A stretch of 64,000 bases of DNA from Pristionchus mayeri. Lineage: Eukaryota > Nematoda > Chromadorea > Rhabditida > Neodiplogasteridae. The notes under the pieces were generated by a model. The model saw nothing but the letters and a program-made list of their open reading frames with translations, did no database searches and was not told where the DNA came from. A program made the position numbers and the translations under genes. Every line of letters starts with the position of its first letter. The first letter of the stretch is position 1. The stretch covers positions 7,316,001-7,380,000 of the forward strand of contig BTRK01000005.1 of assembly GCA_036245805.1 (NCBI GenBank), read 5' to 3'. Positions 22,793 to 34,184 of the stretch are shown here, piece after piece.

Positions 22793-24063
22793 CTAACTTC
22801 ATTTTCTGATTCCTCATGTAACACTAAGTATAAAACTCGAATTTGACGAAATTCGGACCATGTGATCTGAAGTAATGGTTTCCAGAGCAAAGCGAGCTTA
22901 AGTTGAGGTCTTCGTTTTGAATTTTTCATTTTTGGAAAATCCAAATTTCACTCAATTCACCAAGAGCGATATTTTTCGCCATAATCAGCGATCATCCGAA
23001 ATGCCTCATTTTACCATATTTCATATACTAATGTACATCATGTATGTCCATTTCACGCTCACAAGGAATGGCCGCAAGGGTAAGGTGGAATTTTTGGAGA
23101 GACATAACGGGATCGATAGAGGATCAAATTCTAAGAACTTCTACGTTTTGCATTTCTGCTGAGGACGTCTGTGGATGGCTGGGTGGTAGTGAAATTTCGG
23201 GACATAACCTGAGAAATTAACGGTTTTACACCTCTCCCCACTATGAGCCCAAACATATGCAGACGTCCTCAGCAGATATGCAAAACGTAAAAGTTCTTAG
23301 AATTTGATCCTCTATCGATCCCGCTATGTCTCATCCAAAAATTCCACCTTACCCTCGCGGCAGTTACACACGATAATGATCTGAAATCTCGAGAAAATAC
23401 CCATCCCATATAATGATTTCCAGTTCGTTTGAGAGCCATCTGGTGAAAACTGTTTTTTTTTCTTTTTTTTCGAGGTGTATCAAAATTATCGAAAAACAAT
23501 TTTCGCCAGATGGCTCCGAAAGCAACTGGAAATCATTATATGGGTTGAGTATAGTAATTCTAAGCGAAATATCATCTAGTTGAATTTCAAGTAGTAATCT
23601 GAAAGTGTCTGAAACTTTCAAAATTTCCAAAATTTCGGAAAAAATCGCATTTTCTCGAGATCATTATCGTGTGCAACTGAGCGTGAAATGGACATATGAA
23701 AGAAATATATGGTAAAATAAGGTATTTCGGATGATCGCAAAATTGATTATGGCGAAAAAATATCGCTCTTGGTGAATTGTTGAAATTTGTATTTTCCAAA
23801 AATGAAAAATTTAAAATGAATACCTCAACTTGTCTGACCATGGTCTCAAATTGTTTGACTCGATATACAAATATGATTCGGTGCAAAAAAGAGTCCATTC
23901 GATATGATGTGGGGAAAGTGTTATGGTTTTGCTCAAAAAGAAAAATTTAAGCTCGCCTTGCTCTGGAAACCATTACTTCAGAGCACATGGTCCGAATTTC
24001 GTCAAATTCGAGTTTTGTACGTAGTTTTACATGTGGAATCCCAAAATGAAGTTAGTTTTGGTA
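22793..24063. mobile_element. 1.27 kb foldback element
   Basis: Outer arms pair CCAAAACTAACTTCATTTT with AAAATGAAGTTAGTTTTGG, and GGACCATGTGATCTGAAGTA with TACTTCAGAGCACATGGTCC. Inner segments around CGAACTGGAAATCAT and ACGGGATCGATAGAGGATC are also inverted. No coding capacity was recognised. Confidence 0.7.
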
Positions 24064-24409
24064 TGCTGATTGAACAATTTTTCACTAAGGCCAAAAAACC
24101 ACGAAAATCGAGATTTTCGACCCTATATCGATGCCGTACCGCTTCCTAACTGTCTTCTTCGCTATTTTCATAAAATACGCCAAAAAAACCTATATCATCA
24201 TACATTTATAAAATTTAAAATTTTCGAATTTTTTTGGGCCTGGTCTGGAATTTTGCGGAACGTGCACCACAACCCTGCATAATAGGTCAAATATCAGCAC
24301 TCGGTATGGGAACTTCACCAGCAAAAAGTTGAGGGAGGTTGCAAAAAAGTCATCCGTCAACCCCTCCCAAAATGTACGTTTTTTCATGGAATGTCTCTTA
24401 AAAACTCAC

Positions 24410-24443
24410 GACGCAGAGCGAATAAGGTTAGAAGTCTCCACAT
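24410..24443 (-). pseudogene. orphan clec leader exon
   Basis: On the minus strand ATG TGG AGA CTT CTA ... CGT C followed by GTGAG reproduces the 34-nt leader exon (MWRLLTLFALR) of the clec family, including start codon and donor. Upstream DNA (24444-25030) matches the region upstream of gene B. No exon 2 follows on the minus strand before 22 kb, where transposons lie. It is a promoter-plus-leader remnant. Confidence 0.75.
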
Positions 24444-25030
24444 TTGAGCGATGTGATCGAATGACCGCATTGATATTATGTACCCGCTTTATCTCCGTCG
24501 TTTCTTATCTGGAAATGATGACTTTTTTCGGCAATCACTTTTAGAGTGTGTGGGCGGTGGTCGAGAGTCAAAGATTAAAAAGACCGAGCGGCTTGTCGAC
24601 ACATATCGAAGCCGTGCCTTGGTTTTTCTGTGAATGTGTGCCGTATTCTGTGCCTATTGTGCCGTTTATGCATTAGTAACTGATGATAAAAACATAACAA
24701 AACAAAAACATATAAACATAAGCTAGCTGAATACTATGAAAATCAACCCTTATCATTACTCTCTTTTTCAGAGCAATGACGTCCGATTTCCGGTGCGGAA
24801 TCAGGCCACGATTTCAGGAAAACCCTTCTATCACTCCACACTAATGGTGTGCGATTTTTTAGCCTGGAGGGCGTGACAGTGTTTTATTTTTGTGCCCGCC
24901 ATATCGATTTCATTTCTGAACTCGGAGCAACTACTCATGTTAATTGCAATCATGTTCTCGTTAAATGTGTGGTTCGAAAAATACGAATGGCCGAAACAAC
25001 TTTGTTAACTTTAGCTGAATAAGCATTGCA
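24444..25030 (-). other. duplicated clec upstream region
   Basis: Matches 16763-17590 in order: CGTCGTTTCTTATC, then AAGACCGAGCGGCTTGTCGA, then a block around CACGATTTCAG, GTGCGATTTTT and GGAGGGCGTG. One of the three GATA sites is altered (CTTGTC for CTTATC). Confidence 0.5.
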
Positions 25031-25360
25031 CTACATGTCGACTACCTCGCTGACGGCTCTAACTGCGTGGTAGGCATTTATGTTGTATCAAATTTATGAA
25101 ATATATAGAAACGCATACCGTCACTCGTAACACTTTCTTATCCCCACTATTATCCCGGGGATTAGAGAAGGAGCTTAAAAGCCCAGTTTGGAGCCCGGCT
25201 CAGCGCAGTTATGCTCGTTCTTTTTCTGCTGTTCCCTTCGATCGTCGAATCAAGAGACGTTTAATTCGTATTCTCGCATGTTCTGGATCAGTATGATCTT
25301 ACGTACGGCTGGGTATGTCGTGAAGTATTACTATTTGGACAGTCAAACTAAACATACTTG

Positions 25361-25441
25361 ATGCTGAAAACCATTTTCATATTTTGTCTGATTTTACACC
25401 AGTGCTCATCGATCAATCAATCAATCAATTTATCATGTCAG
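25361..25441 (+). CDS. possible signal-peptide exon, perhaps exon 1 of gene G
   Basis: ATG followed by MLKTIFIFCLILHQCSS is a convincing signal peptide and ends in phase 0 at a GTAGTA donor (exon 25361-25441). The first recognised exon of gene G (29322) starts in phase 0, so the two could join across a 3.9 kb transposon-filled intron. Nothing but phase and the need for an export signal links them. It could equally be a small unrelated frame. Confidence 0.3.
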
Positions 25442-25565
25442 GTAGTAGGTGCTCAGATGAGGATAGGGTGGTACTCTTTATGGGTTGCATTCCACCATTC
25501 CACCAGTATCAAACCCGATTCCTTTCACCATGCGCATCAGTTGTGCGGTGGTAGTACCGTGGGTG

Positions 25566-25785
25566 TATAGTTAGGGACCACAAGGGGTACAGCCGACATG
25601 AAGCTATGCCACCCACAGTGTCAGACTTAATCTATCAGGAGACCCCGACCAAGACAGCTATGATCAAGCCTGCGGATATCATGACGAAGATCACGAGGTT
25701 AGGTGAATATTATTGCAGTCACAAAGTAGGGTAGTATGGCTAGGGACCACAAGGGGTACAGCCGAAATGAAGCAATGCCGCCCTA
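25566..25785. repeat. direct repeat around GGGACCACAAGGGGTACAGC
   Basis: Two copies of TAGGGACCACAAGGGGTACA, each followed by GCCGAMATGAAGCWATGCC, lie about 170 bp apart. Function unknown. Confidence 0.6.
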
Positions 25786-27032
25786 ACTATGCTCAAACTG
25801 CCCGCTCGGAACCAAATAAGATCATGCTTTTGGCCGTTTGACGATATATTTTCTCAGAATCACACTAGATCTCATAAAGTACGAGAAAAGGGGTAGTACC
25901 CCAAGTTATAAATCGATTATCAGAAATCCACATTTCAGAAAAAAAATTTCAGAATAAAATATTAAGAAATAAAAATTTAGAAAGAAAAATCCTGTAAAAA
26001 CTAATTTCGTAAATTCATTTTTCAGAAATCCAATTTCAGAAATTTCGTTTCGTAAGCTACCGTAATCGTGGAATATTCGCCACCTTCACTTTGACTATTT
26101 AGTATTTAATTATCATTTCTAATATTTTTTCTTGCTTCTATTAGGCTTTCCGTTGTCGTGCCCATCCATTAAATATCATAATCATTTTAAACAATGCAAA
26201 TTGTATGTTTTAATGCGCAGTTCTATTTCCCGGCTACAGTAATCAGCAATTTACGGTAAAAAATTCTGAAATCTGACCTTCTGAAAAAAGTTTTCGCAAA
26301 CTGTTTTTTTTCAAAAAATATTTCTCAATTTGATTTTCTGAAATATTTTTTCTAAAATATATTTTTCTGAAAATTAAATTTCTTAAATGGAATTTCCAAA
26401 ATTAAATTTACAATTTGGAGTTCTACCGAGAAAAGGTGTCAACGGAGAGCGGTAGGAAAAAGAGACGAGGGAGAGAGGGGGCGGAGCCTATTCCGACCCT
26501 TCCCCAGTCAAATCGCCAAAAATTTGAGCAGGGCTTCGCCCTTTCCCGGTTGCGCCTTACCCTCGTGAGGTAAGGCGAGAGAGCGAAGCGGCCGCACTCT
26601 TATTTAGAGCGAGCGCTCTCTACTCAGGCGGGGTCAGAGAAAGACGAGAGGAGAGGGAGGAGAGTGAGAGAGGAAGAGGGCGATATTTTAGCAACGCACC
26701 GACTGGTTTACTTAGAAACACAGACAGGGAAATCAAGATTTTTTTCGATTGCTTTTCACCATCTTGTTTGAATGGTTGCTGGCTATCATAATTTCACTAT
26801 TCAAACCTTGTATCACAATTTCTCTGCTCACGCATATCAAAAATCTGGGAAAAAAGTTGTTTTTTTTGAATAGTCAAATTTCGAAAGCACACGGGGAGAA
26901 TTCTTTTTTGATCAAGTAATTTGGTTAAGAATGAACGCTGTGTTTGTTCTATCTTCCTTTCGAGGGGGGAATCCTATCAGATGGAAGCGGGCGGAGCTTG
27001 TGGTGCCTATGTATAGTTGTATGTTCCTCTGA
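25786..27032. other. AT-rich spacer with a purine-rich block
   Basis: 25900-26400 is very AT-rich with repeated TTTCAGAAAT-like words. 26440-26720 is rich in GAGAGA/GGGAGA. No exon or gene was recognised. Confidence 0.4.
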
Positions 27033-27527
27033 ATAGGGCTGGGCGGAAACAATTTTCGACCGGAAAATGTACCGGTCTTCTTTCAAGATTTTCCGAAAAG
27101 ATACACTAGATATTATTGTGATTTTAAAGTAATTTCGATATAAAAATACATTCGAAATGGTAAAAAATTGTAAGATCAATGTTTAATTACTTAAATATTT
27201 CTCGGAAATATATCAAAATTTAAACACATATATCAAAATATATCAAAATTTTCACATTGACATTTCAATCGAAAAATGATTCATAATAGCATCGTAAATT
27301 CTTAAGCAAACACAATTTCGTTGGGTATTTTTTGATAAAATTTACATTTTTCTATGTAGATTTGTATAAAAGTGCTTCTGAAATAGTCTAAATGCCCGGA
27401 AAACGACACTGGCAATTTGTTTTCCGAATTTCCCGGTTTTTCCGGTTTTTTATCGTTTTTTTCCCGATATTTTTGACCGGAAAATTTCGATTTCCTTTTT
27501 TTTCCGGTCATCCGTTTCCGCCCAACC
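27033..27527. mobile_element. about 0.5 kb foldback element
   Basis: The left end AGGGCTGGGCGGAAAC mirrors the right end GTTTCCGCCCAACCCT. Inner words ACCGGAAAAT are inverted as well. The middle is AT-rich and noncoding. Confidence 0.65.
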
Positions 27528-27759
27528 CTGCTCCGAATGTTGATGTTTCTCATTCCAGACTTAGGCATGTCCAAACTACAAAGACAAAAGCGCAAGCGAC
27601 AAAAGTTCAAAAGAAACAATCGCAACTCGAAATATATCAGTATTGAGCGGTGACAGAACTTCGTTGTTGGTATCAACATTTTACTAATGACGCACACTAT
27701 ATGCCCTTAGGGCATGTGAATGGCGTCACTGAAATAAGTGACGTCACTTTTTTCAGACA

Positions 27760-28935
27760 TATATCACAGATATTCTGAGAGGACGTAGGTGCATGGGAAC
27801 AAAAAAATCAAACGACTCTAATCTTATCGACGCAATGTCAGTTGATGTATCCCTGGACTTTAGACTTTTATAGTGAAGTTGTGAAGCCGTAAAATGGAAA
27901 CTACCTAAAAGACGGCTCTTGGCATTTCAAAAGTTCAAAAAATCATAAAATGCTTCCCAGTTGAGCTAGAAAGTCGTTCAAAAAGCAAAATGACCGCATC
28001 GGTGAGTTCTTCAATTCATCTATTGAGGACGTTTTTGAAAACTCAATTTAAAATATAGATAAGTTGGAAAAAGCGAATTGTGGGTTTCAAAAAGTTGTTA
28101 CCTTGAAGAATTTGTCCACGATTTCCAATTTGTTTATTTCAAAAATCAGATTCTCCGTGCAATTCTACACCAGGGATATTGACTTCAGATCTTTTCAATG
28201 TTTTCCCGGGAGGCTTCAGCGTTGGAAACACCAAAAACCCGCTGTTTTTCGAAAATTCTAAAAGTTCAATGAATTGCCATGTTCATACTGATGGATCAGG
28301 AGTGGTTCTATTGGCTGAAGGTAACATCAATGGTCTGGGCAAGCACATGTGAGCGAATTAAGCGCCCTTTTAGATGAAAAAAATCACCGCATTTTTTAAA
28401 GTTATTTTTGGAAAATGCTAAAAAATCCTGATTTTTTCGGAATAAAATATTTTCTCTAGAAATGACTTCAATCTTCTTAAAGTGTGAGAATAGTCAATCC
28501 TAAGTAAATTGGTGGTCATTGGAGCGCTGATAAAGCCTAAATGTGGAATTATACGGAGAATCTGATTTTGGAATAAACAAATTGGAAATCGTGGAAAAAT
28601 TTTTCAAGGTAATAACTTTTTGAAACCCACAGTTCGCTTTTTCCAACTTATCTATATTTTAAATTGAGTTTTCAAAAACGTCCTCAACAGATGAATTGAA
28701 AAACTCACCGAGGCGGTCATTTTACTAGACTTTCTAGCACAACTGGGAAGCATTTTATGATTTAACTTTTGAAATGCCGAGAGCCGTCTTTTAGGTAGTT
28801 TTTTTTTCGATTTTACGGCTTCACAAATTCACTATAAAAGTTTACGACCAGGGATACATAAACTGACATTGCGTCGATAAGATTAAAGGCGTTTGATTTT
28901 TTTGTTCCCATGTCCATATTATTCATACATTCTGT
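27760..28935. mobile_element. 1.2 kb foldback element
   Basis: The arms are long reverse complements, for example CTTATCGACGCAATGTCAGT against ACTGACATTGCGTCGATAAG, and AAAATGACCGCATCGGTGAG against CTCACCGAGGCGGTCATTTT. The centre is near 28360. No transposase was found. Confidence 0.8.
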
Positions 28936-29321
28936 CAGAATATGCGTGATATGAAGGGTATCCTGGTGAAAATCATGATATGAGTTTCTGTTGGATCGGC
29001 TAACGTATTCAGCTAAAATGTAATAGGTATATGAGCGTAGTATTGAGCTATATGTATTGAGGTATATGAGCGTAGCTAAAATGCATTGATATTCGCCTAA
29101 TTATATATGGCATGCATCTAATCATTCAGTGTATTTTGAATCATCCTATTTTGAATAGAGTTTCTCATTTTGGGTAATTGCGTACCATTTTCGGGTAGGT
29201 TTCAAGCGTATTATATCACATAAAAGCACACCAACCATGAAGAGCACCTGAAACAGATCACAAAATGATTTAAAATTACCCAAAAAGGGGAAAACCTAAT
29301 TTTCAATCACCATCTTTGTAG

Positions 29322-32300
29322 GCGTACTTCCGCTGCGATTCCGGCTGTCGAGTGTACTCGCCAAATGCGCTCGAGAATGTCGCCATCTTGGACATGAATG
29401 GAAAGAGGCAGTACTACACGTTCGTAGATTTGACTTATTAGATGATAAGCTATTTTGCGCATTTGAATTCCACACGGAAAAAAAAATTTTAAAAAAATCG
29501 TCGGTATAACTCTTATCGTGCTTGTTTGTCTAATTTCTCGTGAGATTTCAGCTTGAAACAACTTTCCGAACTGAAGCTGGGGGAGTTCTACGAACTACCT
29601 GTGAGCTTTGGAAATCAATTGAATTTTGTAAATCTAGTTCAAGAATAATATAGTTTAAAATCATTCTGAAATTATATATAATAATTCTGAATCATAAAAA
29701 AAACATAATTTTATCTCTATTGGGGTGTCCGGAAAGTTCGTATAATTTTTTGTTTTTATTTTTTATTCAATGCTTTACAATTCTCAGTGACCAATGTATG
29801 CCCCCTTCTTTCTCACTACCTCCCTCCAGCTATTGGGCAGGGTCTCGATTCCTCTCTTCCAGAATGCGGATTTTGAACTTCTTTCCTTTGCAGAAGTCAG
29901 AGAGAGAGCGGAAGCAGTGGTAGTCGCATGGGGAGAGATCCGGGGAATACGGTGGATGGGGAATCCTCTCGATCTTCAGCTCGTCCATTTTCTTCTGGGT
30001 CATCTTCGCTCGATGTGGGCGAACATTGTCCATCAGAAGAAGAATTTTGCCCTGGTTCAGGAGTCTGGGAGGGACTCTGATCGCGACATCTTCCAGTTGT
30101 TCAGAGAAGAGGTCGGCATTGATGCTGATGCCAGGGGCGAGGATCTCCCAGTAGATGGGACCGAGCACTGAGAAGAAGAAGCAGAGGAGTTCCTTCTTTC
30201 CGTGCTCTTCCTTCTCGGGACGGGCGTGGGCTTCTCATCTGCATCCACCCATTGCAGTCTCCTCACAGGGTTATCGTACGTGATCCACTTCTCATCTGTA
30301 GCGATGATGGAATTGACCCATCGAAGATTGGATCTACGATGGAGTAATTTCCGACAGACTTGAACACGATTTTTCAGCTGTTCGGGGGAGAGGTCATGGG
30401 GAATCACTTGTGGGAGTTTCGGCTTCTTCCCAGATCGATGGAGGATATCGGACACCGTTGATCTGGGAGTACCAGTATCCTTCTTCAACTCACGCACACT
30501 GGCCATGGGCTTGCGCTTCAGTGTGCGGAGAACGAGAGGCTGATCGAGGGAGGGAGGAAGTCCAGAGCGGGGTTGATCATCGAGACCAAACTCACCTTTC
30601 TTGAAGCGGGAGAACCACTTATAGCAGAAGGGTATGGAGGGGGCGTCAGCTCCTTCCGACTGGGCCAGGGCAGAGTGGGCCTCCTTCACGGATCGGCCAA
30701 TACGGTAGTAATGAAGTAAAACTGCTCGGAGGTAGAGATGGGAGTCCATCACAAGAATCAATGTAGCGACTAGGAGACTGATTAAATCCTCTCACTACTC
30801 AACGTCAGAATGATGCAATACATTGTTGACAAACAGATTGCGCAATCACTGCATTTGATCGCGAACTGACTTTTTTCCGAAGCATTATACGAACTTTCCG
30901 GACACCCCAATACTTTTTTTTATTCTGAGCTTGTTTTGAATCACTATAGAGTACTAAGGCCTGCTCGGATCCGTACAAGCTCTCGATGATCGATGGCTTT
31001 CTCTTTTTCATTTTCTACGTCGTCGAGAAAGGAGCGCGTGGGTTTTGCGTCCTCTCATTATTTCATTGTATTTATTTATTTCTAAATGTATTATTTTGGC
31101 GAGCAGAAAATTTTTAAAAAAAAACTTGTCTAATCTTTCGAATGCGCTTATCAACTACGCAACGCTCACATGTTCAGAAAAAGGCGAACATTGATATAAT
31201 CGTAGATTCTGATTGCCCTATGGGTCCTTCAGCTTTTAATGCTTTCACACAATCTACGCCTCAAATGTGACTCAGGCACAAATTGCTATCCACAAAACGA
31301 TAAGCTCTTATGGAAAAAACTCATTCTTACTTTTTAGAGAATTACCACACCAAAGTGATGTATGTGAAGGATTCGGAGAAGGTGCAAGTGGTTGGCGAGT
31401 CGCTGCTGACTATCATGTCAGCTACTGGTGCCATTCACTTCTCCGAATTTGAGGAAGACTTCACGGTAAATTCATTAGTGCGCCAATAAGGCATGCAGAC
31501 AATGTGACAAATCTAGGGTTTCCCGTTTCAGGTAATTTCGGGCAATTTTCAGGTATGTATCAAGTGCGGTATATAGCTGACAAGCGCATGACTTATGTCA
31601 TGCACCTGAAACATAGCGAAAAATACCCAAAATTACCTGAAACAGAAAACCAAACAAATCATGAATACTTTTGTTCTGAGTTGCATATACACATGTCTTG
31701 CACAAAAACAACGAAATATATGTAAATATATTTCAGGATTATCTTCCCGCAGTGTACGCTACAGGGTTCGATTTCTTTCCCTTGTGCAGACCCGTCTACA
31801 AAGCCAGGTGACCAAGTGAAACACCATAACATTTTCAGAACTGTATATATCCCGATCATATTCGAAATTTAACTTTGAAATCTTTTTTGTTTTGTAGTTT
31901 TTTTAAAAATTACAAATCTGCTTTCGAACCGCATTCCTTGGAAGTCTTATGGTAGTCCTCCTTTTGCCAGGAATTTCGACTTGAATACTTATGGAAAAAT
32001 AATGCACTATTTTCCCAAGGGGACCCCGGTTCGAAAGCAAAGACCAAAATTAAGAAAAAAAGAAAATGGAGTAGGATCGGGGCTCTCAATTTTCCTTAGG
32101 TCTCCGTTTCGAAAACGGCCGATATTTCCAGATCCTTATCTTGTACAACACTGCTTTTCCCGTTTTTTCACCGATTGCTACGGTTCACTTTGCGGATGGC
32201 GGAGGTGGAAAGACTGTGCGGGTATCAGGAGACCCTAGTAAGTCAAGAATGTAGCTAACAGTTACTTGAATTGAGAAATCCTTTTCAAGAATGTATGCAC

Positions 32301-33846
32301 AATACGAATCGTAAATGTTCATTGGAAAATTATAGTTTTTTTGTACAAATTGTTATTATCCATCTACATTTGGCGGATTAACAATTATTCATAATGGAAA
32401 TGCGTTAAACCATTGCAGAAGGACCGATTTCAACTGGCCTAAATACGACATCTGTGTATGCTGCTCCAGGTTAATCTTTTAAGAAGTAATTAAAAAGTAG
32501 TCGCACGCAGTGAGTGTCTAGACGGAAAATTTAGTTGTTTCAATTGTTTATAAATTAACAATAAATGGATTTACTACAAGGAACACTCTCAAAAAGTCTA
32601 TCTAGCAGCTCTCGCAAGGAAGTGCAATTATTTACAAATTTGAAAAAAAAATGATGATTCATAACATTTCTACTTGTAGGCTACGTCGGATGCGGACAAG
32701 ATGCGAAATACGAATTCTATCCTAAGTGGTACACCATGAACGGATTCGACAGCTCGTTTACTGTGCAGAATGATGAGTTAGTTATTACTCACAGTTAGGA
32801 TAATACTCTAATTTAGCACCAAAATTTCAATTGGGTTTTCTTAACGAACGGAATGCTAGGGTTGTGGTTTGTTTGGTTATGGTAGGCAGTTGTGATCATG
32901 GAAGAAAGTGTTTAAACTGGGAAAAATTTCCAGCGGCCTCTCTGTTCACATTGACGGCTACTATGCACTCAATAACGATGATTATGATGACGTGCTCACT
33001 CTCAGCGTGAATGAAATTGAAGAAACGTGAGCGAAAACATAGAAAAACGCTCGGAAGATCATCGGAAGATTAATTAATTCCATAAACGTCATTTTCTTTT
33101 TAAAACTTTTCATATTTGCCTATGCACTTGAACCATTCGAACAAGCTGTACACGCAACTAAAGTGTTTTTTTCTTCAAAAATGTATGACTTCCAGTCTCA
33201 ATGGAACCGATCGTTGCTACGCTTTGGAGTATGAGCCTTCGACGAAGAATTCGCCAGTGCAGATCGGAGTTGAGTGGACGCTGGGAAAGTGCTGCACCCC
33301 GGACACATTTGCAATGCAGATTGATGTGAGCTCAGTGTGAATATTTTGGGTTAGAGATTTGTTTTTTCTCACTCTCATCAGATCGCGTAATGTAGCTCGT
33401 TCATTAGCTGATAAATTCCTAATTCGACTACTCAGGTTGTACACCGTTTAATGCACACATACCTGAACTAGACAGAACATATGCACATTGTGTGGTGATC
33501 ATTTGCGTGTTTAAAATATCGTTCAGGTTATGAGCCAGAAAACAAATGTCGACGACAAAGCATGCACCAATTCCGATTTCTACGACCCGAGCTGGTTTGT
33601 GCACACAATTACACCAAAATACCGTGAAGAGAACTCTCAGATAGCGTGCAGACTACAACTAGCGCTGGGACGACTGTTGGTGCAGATGAACACTCGACGG
33701 ACATCGTTATGACAACAGAGCAACTTACGGAAGATGATATCAGTACAAAGAGTAGTGGAGAGAACGTGCACACTACCACCAGAAGTGGACGAGCATTCAC
33801 AATCACTGGAACCACCCTTGCACTCGTTTTCGTTATGATCATGTAG
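29322..33846 (+). CDS. gene G: unrecognised exported protein with alternative soluble or GPI-type ends
   Basis: Exons supported by frame, phase and splice sites: 29322-29419, 29552-29600, 31340-31465, 31737-31807, an exon ending near 32230, 32419-32469, 32680-32776, 32934-33026, 33196-33325, then 33527 onward. The joined protein contains RCDSGCRVYSPNALENV, VMYVKDSEKVQVVGESL, TVHFADGGGGKTVRVSGDP, YVGCGQDAKYEFYPKWY, GLSVHIDGYYALNNDDYDD and WTLGKCCTPDTFAMQID, with many Cys, as in secreted proteins. I do not recognise the family. From 33527 the open frame stops at 33712. Removing a 53-nt GT-AG intron (33599-33651) instead gives a Ser/Thr-rich tail ending in a short hydrophobic stretch (ITGTTLALVFVMIM) with stop TAG at 33844-33846, typical of a GPI-anchor signal. 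The phase into the exon ending near 32230 is not resolved, and the 5' end is uncertain. A broken mariner sits in the second intron. A paralogous exon lies at 2007-2104. Confidence 0.72.
29720..30910 (-). mobile_element. second mariner copy, in an intron of gene G
   Basis: Same ends and body as the element at 7594-8833 but in reverse, flanked by TA at 29718-29719 and 30911-30912. It is 49 bp shorter (1,191 against 1,240 bp). Confidence 0.95.
29784..30749 (-). pseudogene. mariner transposase, disrupted
   Basis: Very similar to the intact transposase at 7753-8769 but with two lesions. One base is missing after CCCGTCCCGA near 30218, which shifts the frame before the second catalytic Asp. About 48 bp are deleted near 29870, removing part of the C terminus. 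The helix-turn-helix and first Asp regions remain in frame with the start (ATG at 30749). Probably not functional, but its ends could still be used by the intact copy's enzyme. Confidence 0.9.
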
Positions 33847-34184
33847 ATGGAAAGCATCAGCGTTAATATCATATGAATAAATAATTGCGAATCCACATGG
33901 AGCGCTAGAGCTGAAGGATAGCAGTGAGAGGCGATTTTAAAATTAACACTTACAAGGGAGACCCAAAAGTCACCGGAGACCAATCCGAAGTTTGTCTATC
34001 CAGGGTGATACATACCGCCCTAGAGTATGTGCTCGCACTTTCGGAAGTTTTCCGATAGACCTACTAAGAGGTGAATTTTGATGTCGAAGAAATCGTGCGA
34101 TTTTGTGTAGGCGTGATACGATTTGAAGCGATTCCAGCGATTTGAATTGGCGCACTTCCCTGAGCTATCAAGCTTCCATGGCAC
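33847..34184. other. 3' flank of gene G, nothing recognised
   Basis: An ATGAATAAATAAT stretch near 33870-33885 contains AATAAA and could serve as the polyadenylation signal of gene G. No other feature was found before the satellite at 34185. Confidence 0.4.
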
